Shown here: piece by piece, positions 30,201-38,518 of the stretch
How positions within the stretch are numbered: the stretch's first letter is position 1
How the letters are laid out: every line of letters starts with the position of its first letter
NCBI GenBank assembly: GCA_016721825.1
Contig: JADKHI010000003.1
Span: 62,001 to 126,000, forward strand
DNA: 64,000 nucleotides
Source of the DNA: Flavobacteriales bacterium
GTDB taxonomy: Bacteria > Bacteroidota > Bacteroidia > Flavobacteriales_F > PHOS-HE28
Direction of reading: 5' to 3'
Made by a program: the position numbers and the translations under genes
The notes under the pieces: generated by a model
Database searches by the model: none
Told to the model about the DNA's origin: nothing
Seen by the model: only the letters and a program-made list of their open reading frames with translations

Positions 30201-33200
30201 GCTCAACGCGCCGCCGGATCCGGGAGTTGACGGAGCGTTGACTCTTTGCGCAACAAGTCCGGCCGCAAGTCTTGCCACAGGATTGGGTGGCACGCCTGAC
30301 GCAGGAGGAACGTGGAGCGGACCCAGTGCAGTGGTCGGTGGGCAGTTCGATCCCGCTACCATGACGGCCGGTGTGTACACGTACACGGTCAACGGAACAG
30401 CACCTTGTCCACCTGCTTCAGCAAGCGTTACGGTGACGGTCGTGACCAACCCTGATGCTGGCACGCCGGGCTCGATCACACTGTGTACCACCGATGCTTC
30501 TGCTGATCTCTTCACGCAGCTCGGCGGAACACCGGATGCGGGAGGAACGTGGACAGGACCCAGTGCCATCGTGGGTGGGCAGTTCGATCCCGCTACGATG
30601 AACGCCGGTATCTACACCTACACGATCACCGTTCCACCGCCTTGCACCGACGCCAGCAACACGGTCACCGTTACGCTGAACGCACCTCCGGATCCGGGCG
30701 TTGATGGGTCGCTCACGCTCTGCGCCACCAGCCCGGCTGTTGCCCTCTTTACGGGTCTTGGTGGTTCACCCGATGCAGGTGGTTCCTGGAGCGGTCCGAG
30801 CGCAGTTGTTGGTGGCCTGTTCGATCCGACTACGATGACCGCTGGTGTCTACACCTACACCGTGAACGGTGCGGCGCCATGCCCACCAGCCTCAGCCACG
30901 GTCACTGTGAATGTGGTGGCCAACCCGGATGCGGGATCACCCGGCATGATCACCCTATGTACCACCGATGGCATCGCAGATCTGTTCGCGCAGCTCGGCG
31001 GAACACCGGACGCCGGTGGAACGTGGAGCGGTCCAAGTGTGCTCGTTGGAAGCTCTTTTGATCCTGCGACGATGAGTGCTGGGGTGTACACCTACACCAT
31101 CAGCGTTCCCCCACCTTGCACCGACGCCAGCAGCACCGTCACTGTCTCGCTCAGCGCGCCACCGAACCCGGGAACCGATGGTGCCTTGACGCTTTGCATA
31201 AGCAGCCCGGCCACAGACCTCTTCGCTTCCATTGGAGGAACACCGGAAGTTGGCGGAAGCTGGACCACCTCTGGTGGCGTAGCGTTCAGCGGAAGCTTCG
31301 ACCCGGCAACGGACGCGCCAGGTACCTACACCTACACGGTGAACGGCACGGCGCCTTGTCCACCAGCCTCTTCCACCGTGACCGTGAGCGTGATCGCACT
31401 GCCGGATCCCGGACTGCCAGGCGCACTGACATTGTGCATCACCGACCCGGCCACTTCATTGTTCGCGCAATTGGGCGGGACACCGGACGCCGGTGGTTCC
31501 TGGACCGACCCGGGTGGAACGGCCTTCAGCGGAACCTTCGACCCTGCCGTGGACCAGTCAGGCGTCTACACCTACACCATCAGCGTTCCTCAACCATGTG
31601 TTAGCGTCGCGTCAACTGTGACCATGACGTTGAATCCGCCGCCGGACGCGGGCTTGAACGGAACCCTCACGCTTTGCGCCAGCAGCGGAGCATCCGCATT
31701 GTTCAACAGCTTGGGCGGAACACCCGATGCCGGTGGTAGCTGGACGGATCCGAATGGGAACACGCACAGCGGCACCTTCGACCCCGCAACGGATGCACCT
31801 GGTCTATACACCTACACGGTCACCGGCCTGCTGCCCTGCCCCAATGCTTCGGCTTCAGCTACAGTATCTGTCACGCCACAAGTGAACCCTGGTCAGCCGT
31901 CGATCCTCAACCTCTGCATCACCGGTACACCTGTGGACCTGTTCCCCGCGCTGGGGCCTGCGGATGCCAACGGCACATGGACCGATCCCTTGGGCGCTTC
32001 GTTCGCGGGCACCTTCACACCTGGGACGGACCCCGCTGGAGCCTACACCTACACCGTAGCAGGCACGCCGCCCTGTCCTTCCGGTTCCGCTGTGATCACG
32101 GTGAACGTGCTTTCGAACCCGGATGCGGGCATCGATGGCGCATTGACCCTCTGCAGCACCAATGCTTCGCTGGACCTCTTCACGGCCTTGGGCGGAACTC
32201 CGGATCCGGGTGGCATGTGGGTCGATCCGCTCGGCCAGCCGATGAACACGCTCTTCGACCCGGACAGCTCCGCCACCGGTCTGTACACCTACTTGGTGCT
32301 GGTACCGCAGCCCTGCGTCAACGACACGGCGCAAGTGAACGTGGCCGTTGTGATCGCCCCGGAAGCCGGTGTGGATGGAGCGCTGACCCTTTGTGTGAAC
32401 GACCCCGCTGTAGCGCTCTTCGGTCTGCTCGGCGGAACGCCGGACGCTGGTGGTTCATGGACCGCTCCGAACAACCAGCCATACACGGGGCCCTTCGATC
32501 CGGCAGTGGATGCTCCCGGCAACTACACATACAACGTAGCGGGCACTTCGCCGTGCGCGAATGACGCAGCAGTGGTGACGATGACCGTGGACCCGATGCC
32601 CGATGCCGGCAGCGACGGAAGCACCACGGTGTGCCCGGAGGCTGCACCGGTCACGCTCTTCAATTTGCTCGGAGGAACGCCGGATGCCGGTGGCCAATGG
32701 ACCGACCCGAACGGCGCAGCATGTAGCGGTGTCTTTGATCCGGCGAACAGCCCGCAAGGCGCCTACACCTATACGGTGATCAGCCAAGGTGCCTGCCCGA
32801 ACGTGAGCGCGAGCGCGACCATCAGCATCTTTGTGATCGCTGTGCCCGATGCGGGACCGGACATGGTGGTGTGCGACAAGAGCGTGGCACTGAACGCGAC
32901 CGGTGTGTGGAGCAGTGGCCAATGGAGCGCCCCTTCGACGGTCGTCGTGTTCAACGTCGACTCAGCGGCGACGCTGGCCACATCCAGCATCGGTGGTGCG
33001 GCGACCTTCGTGTGGTCCACGATCTCCAGCGACGGTTGCGCCAGTGCGGACAGTGTGACCGTGGTCTTCACCGAGCCGATCGACCCATCTGTGTTCGCTG
33101 AGAATGCGGTGTGCTTCGGCTACAGCGATGGCACGGCGGAAGTGACCGCCACCGGAGGGAATGGCGCGTACAGTTATCAATGGACTCCAGCGGTGGCGGG

Positions 33201-34071
33201 GAATACATCGCTCGCAACGGGCCTGTGCGCGGGCACCTACGCAGTGACCGTGCTCGACACGAACGGATGTTCCATGCAGGCCACCTTCCTCATCGATCAA
33301 CCGCAGCCGTTGGTGATCGACAACATCGTCTCAACGCCGGAGACCTGCCCTGGCACCTGTGATGGCACCGTGACCGTGGTGGACCCTGAAGGCGTGCTCT
33401 TCAGCTTCGATGGGGGCACCACTTTCCAGCAAGGCACCACGCTCACCGATCTCTGTGCCGGGCCGCTCAACGTGGTGATGATGGACATCAACGGCTGCCT
33501 GGCCATGTCGCCTGCGGAAGTGATCAGCCCCGCACCCGTGATCGCCGAATTCGTTGCGCAACCGGACACCGTGCTGGTCTCGGACCCCTTCATCCAGTTC
33601 ACCAACCAGAGCGAGAACGCGAGCTGGTTCACCTGGAACTTCGCTGGCCTTGGTGGCAGCGAACTGCACGACCCCGGCTTCTCGTTCCCTGACGTTCTCG
33701 GCGACACGTACATGGTGTGCCTCACTGCGGTGAACGGCAACGGCTGTGTCGATTCCGTATGCCATCCGGTGGTGGTGCTGGACCTGCTCGCGGTGCATGT
33801 GCCCAACAGCTTCACCCCGAACGGCGACGGCATCAACGAGGGATTCATGCCGATCTTCAACGAGCCCAGTATCCTCACCGACTACGAGCTGCTGATCTTT
33901 GATCGCTGGGGCGAACTGCTCTTCGAAAGCCACACACCCCACGAACCCTGGCTCGGCATCTACCAAGGCCAGCTGGTGAAGGAGGAGGTCTACGTCTGGA
34001 AGCTCAACTACAAGGACGGCCGCTCCTTCAAGAAGGAATCGGTGATCGGGCATGTGACGGTGTTGAAGTAG
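24244..34071 (+). CDS. Giant T9SS type B repeat protein (adhesin-like) with 27 tandem 79-residue repeats
   Basis: About 3275 residues. The head repeats the neighbour's plan: signal peptide (ending SLVNAQ near 48), CUB-like domain (MSIYDGDNTSAPLLG), PKD (QWLWDFGDGLTSS) and P-like domain (LSICFDIEHTFLGDLIITII, LNGTWTLEICDM). Residues about 724-2865 are 27 tandem repeats of 78-80 residues, each with two fixed cysteines (TLC and PC) and a core LGGTPDAGGTW...GVYTYTV. After them come an Ig-like unit, SprB-like repeats (AVCFGYSDGTAEVTATGGNG), a PKD-like unit and the type B sorting domain (VPNSFTPNGDGINEGF, FDRWGELLFES, GHVTVLK). Probably a stalk-like surface adhesin moved by T9SS. The start is uncertain: TTG 24244, or GTG 24301, which also leaves a good signal peptide. 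Confidence 0.9.
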   Translation: MTFTRSLSSPAACVARPGTVIAHPKATTLRKVVVMLCAVAGSLVNAQPFVIFNGTDNTCVGAFLDSGGQGGSGYSNNEDYTYTICPDLAGNAISLDFITALMGTGGAAPIDNMSIYDGDNTSAPLLGNWTGNTLQGQVISASAANSTGCLTVVWHSNNNSLGSFAASISCSVPCARPTAVASMVGGAPAKICPGEAVSFNGNASFAAPGFAIAQWLWDFGDGLTSSAGPVVSHNFASPGEYIVQLYLQDNNGCASTNRVDLQVLVGTEPTFTGTGGDLIGCPGQTLCFDGVVNPTTWSATPTNSYGTGVLLPDDVGSCFESELTFSQFAPGQTLTNINDLLSICFDIEHTFLGDLIITIISPSGESVILHQQGGAGTYLGIPNDFDDANPIPGTCQTYCIDPLATNGTMAANAAATLPPGSYESVDPLSGLLGSSLNGTWTLEICDMWAADNGFLCGFTLDFDPSLYPSLTTFTPVYGAGCDSTWWTGPGIVSTSSDCDQICVQQASPGQYNYVYHAVDDFGCTYDTTVTVTIVSPLVISAGADVQLCAGANTQLNATVLSGGMQPSSCDYTLELFDSAGDGWDGASVTVTVNGVATAWTLNNGSAGSTSISLWDGDVIQISYNPSLFFNGEHSYDILDANGNILFADGPGPSNGLAWSGVADCGPNVLPSVYTWTPSTGLSNPNIANPIATPGATTTYTVTVSQPGYPGCDGTDQVTVTIVTPNGAGTDGTVTVCSTDAPFDLYSYLGSATPGGSWTAPGGGATPSTFTPGTSAAGVYTYSVASAAPCPGLDQSTVTVTVVNPPDPGTNGAVTVCSIGAAISLFAQLGGAPQAGGTWSGPSAVVGGMFTPGSMSAGNYTYSLPAAAPCPAMSTTVAVTVNQPPDPGTAGSITVCSTGAAVDLFAQLGGTPDAGGTWSGPSAVVGGMFDPASMTAGVYTYTVTGAAPCPDETATVTVTTNTPPDPGTNGTISLCSTSTAADLFAQLGGTPDAGGTWSGPSAVVGGMFDPATMTAGVYTYTVSGTSPCPDETATVTVTINTPPDPGTNGNITLCSTSAAADLFTQLGGMPDAGGTWSGPSAVVGGMFDPATMTAGVYTYTVSGTSPCPDETATVTVTINTPPDPGTNGNITLCSTSAAADLFTQLGGMPDAGGTWSGPSAVVGGMFDPASMSAGVYTYTVSGTSPCPDETATVTVTINTPPDPGTNGNITLCSTSAAADLFAQLGGMPDAGGTWSGPSAVVGGMFDPATMTAGVYTYTVSGTSPCPDETATVTVTINTPPDPGTNGTVTLCSTSAAADLFTQLGGTPDASGIWSGPSAVAGGMIDPATMIAGVYSYTVAGTAPCPEENATVTVTINTPPDPGTNGSITLCTSSAATSLFAQLGGTPDVGGAWSGPSAVVGGLFDPASMSAGVYTYTVPGPVPCPDETATVTVTINTPPDPGSNGTITLCSTSVAADLFGQLSGTPDPGGTWSGPSLVVGGMIDPATMSAGVYTYTLTGTAPCPDESATVTVIIEQQPNAGIDGGLTLCSSSPSTALFGGLSGTPDAAGVWTGPGGSVSNGQFIAGTNTPGTYTYTVSGTAPCPNASATVNVVVVTNPDAGTPGAITLCTSDVASLLFDVLGGTPDGGGAWTGPSPVVGGQFDPATMTAGVYTYTISVPPPCTDASSTVTISINTPPDPGVDGALILCATSPAASLATGLGGTPDAGGTWNGPSAVVGGQFDPATMTAGVYTYTVNGTAPCPPASASVTVTVVTNPDAGTPGAITLCTTDASADLFTQLGGTPDAGGTWTGPSAIVGGQFDPATMNAGVYTYTINVPPPCTDASSTVTVSLNAPPDPGVDGALTLCATSPAASLATGLGGTPDAGGTWSGPSAVVGGQFDPATMTAGVYTYTVNGTAPCPPASASVTVTVVTNPDAGTPGAITLCTTDASADLFTQLGGTPDAGGTWTGPSAIVGGQFDPATMNAGVYTYTINVPPPCTDASSTVTVSLNAPPDPGVDGALTLCATSPAASLATGLGGTPDAGGTWSGPSAVVGGQFDPATMTAGVYTYTVNGTAPCPPASASVTVTVVTNPDAGTPGSITLCTTDASADLFTQLGGTPDAGGTWTGPSAIVGGQFDPATMNAGIYTYTITVPPPCTDASNTVTVTLNAPPDPGVDGSLTLCATSPAVALFTGLGGSPDAGGSWSGPSAVVGGLFDPTTMTAGVYTYTVNGAAPCPPASATVTVNVVANPDAGSPGMITLCTTDGIADLFAQLGGTPDAGGTWSGPSVLVGSSFDPATMSAGVYTYTISVPPPCTDASSTVTVSLSAPPNPGTDGALTLCISSPATDLFASIGGTPEVGGSWTTSGGVAFSGSFDPATDAPGTYTYTVNGTAPCPPASSTVTVSVIALPDPGLPGALTLCITDPATSLFAQLGGTPDAGGSWTDPGGTAFSGTFDPAVDQSGVYTYTISVPQPCVSVASTVTMTLNPPPDAGLNGTLTLCASSGASALFNSLGGTPDAGGSWTDPNGNTHSGTFDPATDAPGLYTYTVTGLLPCPNASASATVSVTPQVNPGQPSILNLCITGTPVDLFPALGPADANGTWTDPLGASFAGTFTPGTDPAGAYTYTVAGTPPCPSGSAVITVNVLSNPDAGIDGALTLCSTNASLDLFTALGGTPDPGGMWVDPLGQPMNTLFDPDSSATGLYTYLVLVPQPCVNDTAQVNVAVVIAPEAGVDGALTLCVNDPAVALFGLLGGTPDAGGSWTAPNNQPYTGPFDPAVDAPGNYTYNVAGTSPCANDAAVVTMTVDPMPDAGSDGSTTVCPEAAPVTLFNLLGGTPDAGGQWTDPNGAACSGVFDPANSPQGAYTYTVISQGACPNVSASATISIFVIAVPDAGPDMVVCDKSVALNATGVWSSGQWSAPSTVVVFNVDSAATLATSSIGGAATFVWSTISSDGCASADSVTVVFTEPIDPSVFAENAVCFGYSDGTAEVTATGGNGAYSYQWTPAVAGNTSLATGLCAGTYAVTVLDTNGCSMQATFLIDQPQPLVIDNIVSTPETCPGTCDGTVTVVDPEGVLFSFDGGTTFQQGTTLTDLCAGPLNVVMMDINGCLAMSPAEVISPAPVIAEFVAQPDTVLVSDPFIQFTNQSENASWFTWNFAGLGGSELHDPGFSFPDVLGDTYMVCLTAVNGNGCVDSVCHPVVVLDLLAVHVPNSFTPNGDGINEGFMPIFNEPSILTDYELLIFDRWGELLFESHTPHEPWLGIYQGQLVKEEVYVWKLNYKDGRSFKKESVIGHVTVLK
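26413..32838 (+). repeat. 27 tandem in-frame repeats of about 237-240 bp
   Basis: Unit starts fall at 26413, 26653, 26890, 27127, 27364, 27601, 27838, 28075, 28312, 28549, 28786, 29026, 29263 and onward, mostly every 237 bases (79 codons). Units starting at 27364, 27601 and 27838 are almost identical in DNA. From 29263 the period doubles: 474-bp A-B pairs at 29263, 29737 and 30211 are nearly identical. The outer units are more divergent, so the array has grown from the middle. Lengths of 80 codons occur in units 1, 11 and in some of the last units. Confidence 0.95.
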
Positions 34072-34104
34072 ATCCGCAACGGCTAGAACCCGAATCCGTT
34101 GGGA

Positions 34105-34112
34105 TACCTTCG
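34105..34112 (+). promoter_or_regulatory. -7-like element abutting the start codon of the next gene
   Basis: TACCTTCG followed by only three bases before the ATG at 34116. If real, the transcript would be leaderless. Confidence 0.35.
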
Positions 34113-34115
34113 GCC

Positions 34116-35006
34116 ATGCGCAACGTTATCTCGTTGTTCGTTTTCTTGCTAGGGGCTGGGATGATGATCTCCCTCCTTGCGCAATTGGTCGAACGTTCAC
34201 GCAGCCGGCGCAGGTTAAATCCAGGGGTCGAGCAATGGGCTGAACGCATGCGTTCACTGTTCGATCCGATCCTGGTGCCTTGTGGTTATTCCGTGGGCAG
34301 CCCCTTCGAGAACAGCGGCAGATGCATCGTCCCGTACGAGAACCATTCCCGAGGCTTGAAGGTCGAATTCGCTTGGTCACCCACCGGATCGGGATGGTTC
34401 CATATGGTATTCAGTAAAATGAATGCTTCCGGGCAAGTGAACTACGCGGATGGACTGAACAGCATGGACATCTTCGACCTGGCCAAGCTCAGAACAGTAT
34501 ATGACTACAAGCAGTACGTGACGCTCTACACTGGACCTGAACAAGTACTCGTCCATACAGAGCGCCTAGTAAGCGAAGACCAAAAGTTCTTTGCATCCAC
34601 GCGAGTTCCAGATGAAGACCTCGTTACACAGTTGCGATCATATTCGGAAGACATGGGGTATGACACCTCATCCCTTCACCCCAAAGGCCTGAACGAGTTC
34701 CATCGCGCACTGCTCAATGCCCTTACGCCGATCATGTCGGAGAGGTCGTTCGAACTGGTCCGAGACACTACCGAGCTACCACCTTATGATACGGACCACA
34801 TGACCCCGCGCCTCATCTACGAAGGCCCCGGTGCACGGTTCGAAGTAGGGCAGATGGACTGGCGCGACTTCCCCAATATCCAGTGCATCTACATAAATGG
34901 TCAGGAGGTCTTCACGGTCGACCTATGGAAGCACAGCGCGGATCAGGCGGTCCAGGCCTTGACCCGAGAATTGGAGCTTCGATTTCCCAGAGCAAAGGAG
35001 CGATAG
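34116..35006 (+). CDS. Hypothetical protein with N-terminal membrane anchor
   Basis: Not recognised. 296 residues; a hydrophobic segment at about 4-24 (VISLFVFLLGAGMMISLLAQ) is followed by an Arg-rich stretch (ERSRSRRRL) and a soluble domain of about 260 residues without repeats or known motifs. With the basic residues just after the helix, the soluble part is probably cytoplasmic. It follows the giant repeat gene by 44 bases but its codon use is less GC-rich than that gene, so I would not assume one operon. It converges with the lipoprotein gene at 35138-35620; the 131 bases between them hold nothing evident. Confidence 0.6.
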   Translation: MRNVISLFVFLLGAGMMISLLAQLVERSRSRRRLNPGVEQWAERMRSLFDPILVPCGYSVGSPFENSGRCIVPYENHSRGLKVEFAWSPTGSGWFHMVFSKMNASGQVNYADGLNSMDIFDLAKLRTVYDYKQYVTLYTGPEQVLVHTERLVSEDQKFFASTRVPDEDLVTQLRSYSEDMGYDTSSLHPKGLNEFHRALLNALTPIMSERSFELVRDTTELPPYDTDHMTPRLIYEGPGARFEVGQMDWRDFPNIQCIYINGQEVFTVDLWKHSADQAVQALTRELELRFPRAKER

Positions 35007-35137
35007 GAAACAGCCCCGATCTCGAGGCCGCGCGATCGTCCTTCGACAGTCATGACGATGAAGGACTATACGGCAAGCTTCGCGAGATGGCGTTCCTCTC
35101 ACTGAACCCGTGGCGGGGCCCCATACACCAACCCACC

Positions 35138-35620
35138 CTACTCCAAGCCGATCGGCATGGAAGAATACCTCGCCAGCACCACACCTTCATCGCGATGGAT
35201 TAGGAACACCTTCGCTGGGCCTCGATAGAGTTGGGCAGTTGAAGTGATCCGCCATTCAACCGTATCTGCCATCAGGTCCTTCCATGCGCGATCGGTTCCT
35301 GTCCAAGGTTCCTGGGTAAGTCCTTTCGTCCAGGCATCGAGTGAATCCGGCACGACCCTCGCGATGATCCGTATGTCGTAGTCCGATGGACCTGGAACGC
35401 TGCCGTGACCATTGTCCTGGTACCAGATGGCATACTCCGCATCCAGAAGCCCAGGTGATCGTTTCAGATAGCGCGCAAGGAAAGCGAGCTTCTCAGGTCC
35501 GTTGGAGAACTGCGCACTGCGTGTATCCGTCGTCAGGTCCTTACCGGTAGAACAGGCCAAGAAAGCGGGGCATGACAAGAGCACTGCGATCACGAGCCGC
35601 ACTGGGTGAAGTCCGTTCAT
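35138..35620 (-). CDS. Putative lipoprotein, hypothetical
   Basis: 160 residues from the ATG at 35620 (MNGLHPVRLVIAVLLSC). The signal segment ends FLAC-STGK, an acceptable though not ideal lipobox with Cys near 23. The mature domain (KLAFLARYLKRSPGLLDAEY, SDYDIRIIARVVPDSLDAW) belongs to no family I can name. A TACCTTGG element just before the start codon fits a promoter. An upstream ATG at 35671 gives a longer, less plausible N-terminus. Probably anchored in an envelope membrane facing the periplasm or surface. Confidence 0.55.
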   Translation of the reverse strand: MNGLHPVRLVIAVLLSCPAFLACSTGKDLTTDTRSAQFSNGPEKLAFLARYLKRSPGLLDAEYAIWYQDNGHGSVPGPSDYDIRIIARVVPDSLDAWTKGLTQEPWTGTDRAWKDLMADTVEWRITSTAQLYRGPAKVFLIHRDEGVVLARYSSMPIGLE

Positions 35621-35744
35621 TTCACCAAGGTACCGGGGCGGGATCACAAAAGGAGACGGCAAATGGAACACCTCAGCCCGGCTCTAAGACTATTTCGGCT
35701 TGGCACAAGCCTTGTTAACACGTCGTTCACAAAACCGCGCACCC

Positions 35745-36185
35745 ATGCTCCGCCCCCTTCCGTTGTTGGTCCCGGTGGCTCTGCTATGCCTTACTGGTTG
35801 TGTTTACGGATACTGGGCGGTCGCGACCACCACCACCTTGGGCACGGCTCCACCCCATACCCTCATACCTCCTGATTCTGTTTCCTTGTACTTCGGCAAC
35901 ACGACCATGAACGACACCGACTACGTCAGCATCGCCTTCCTTGAAGTTCAAGGGGCGAAGAATGACGACAGCCATGAACTGCTCCGGCAAGCGCGCAAAC
36001 GGGCGTCGCGGCTTGGAGCGAACGCGGTGATCAACATCGATTTCGGACAAACGACACGATCGCGAGGAGAGTTGATCTCTGATGTGCACTACAGCACGGA
36101 TGGAGATCCGAACACAAATTCCGAAACCGAGGAGTACACCTCCAACGTGTTGCGCGGAATTGCTGTTTATGTCAAACCACGTTGA
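35745..36185 (+). CDS. Putative lipoprotein with YbjQ/RcsF-like domain
   Basis: 146 residues from the ATG at 35745. The signal peptide LPLLVPVALLCLTGC has a classic LTGC lipobox. The mature part contains VSIAFLEVQGAKNDDSHELL and RKRASRLGANAVINIDFGQT, which resembles the 'ArkrAxxlGANAV' motif of YbjQ-like and RcsF-like small envelope proteins. That similarity is by eye only. A start at 35700 is possible but would bury the signal peptide. It ends 35 bases before a strong hairpin. Confidence 0.6.
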   Translation: MLRPLPLLVPVALLCLTGCVYGYWAVATTTTLGTAPPHTLIPPDSVSLYFGNTTMNDTDYVSIAFLEVQGAKNDDSHELLRQARKRASRLGANAVINIDFGQTTRSRGELISDVHYSTDGDPNTNSETEEYTSNVLRGIAVYVKPR

Positions 36186-36220
36186 CCCGCAGGTCCTGAC
36201 GTTGACATCCTCCTTAACGC

Positions 36221-36250
36221 ACGAAAGCCCCGATCTCTCGGGGCTTTCGC
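36221..36250. terminator. Bidirectional intrinsic terminator between lipoprotein gene and gyrB
   Basis: Stem CGAAAGCCCCG/CGGGGCTTTCG with a 6-base loop, placed between the stops of two convergent genes (36185 and 36283). Very stable; the T runs on both sides are short. Confidence 0.75.
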
Positions 36251-36282
36251 ATTTCCAGAACACAGGCGGGACGCCTGTGGCA

Positions 36283-38271
<1,989 letters not shown>

Positions 38272-38298
38272 TCAAACCCTCCTTTTCCGAAGGGCACG

Positions 38299-38306
38299 CG
38301 AAGATA
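38299..38306 (-). promoter_or_regulatory. -7 promoter element for gyrB
   Basis: Minus strand TATCTTCG, 39 bases before the gyrB ATG. Beyond this element and the terminator at 38473, I see nothing in the 258-base gap 38260-38518. Confidence 0.4.
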
Positions 38307-38472
38307 CCCCGATCGGCTTGTCCACCGACAGGATTTCCTCAACAGGGACGCGGGTTTTGTTGATAATTCGAGGAGCCTCGGAACTTGACAATCCGGAGGG
38401 GATCGTTATGCGAAGGGATGGTCTCTCCCCAGCCCCCGCCGAGAGTGACTTTCAACCCGCTGGGGCCCATGG

Positions 38473-38496
38473 AAAAAGGGGGCTCAACACCCCCTT
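38473..38496 (-). terminator. Intrinsic terminator after the TPR/barrel operon
   Basis: Stem AAGGGGG/CCCCCTT with a 7-base loop; the minus strand continues with TTTTTCC. Starts 23 bases past the barrel gene stop. Confidence 0.75.
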
Positions 38497-38518
38497 CTCC
38501 CCGTCCGAGGCATGGTGA

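Noticed and set aside
26413..32838. Regular repeats considered as a CRISPR array or satellite
   Set aside because: Units are 237-240 bases with no unique spacers, keep the reading frame and show codon-level divergence, so this is a protein repeat.
24244..34071. Naming the giant repeat protein SprB
   Set aside because: Only a short SprB-like repeat is present; the 27-unit body is a different repeat and no gliding genes are adjacent.
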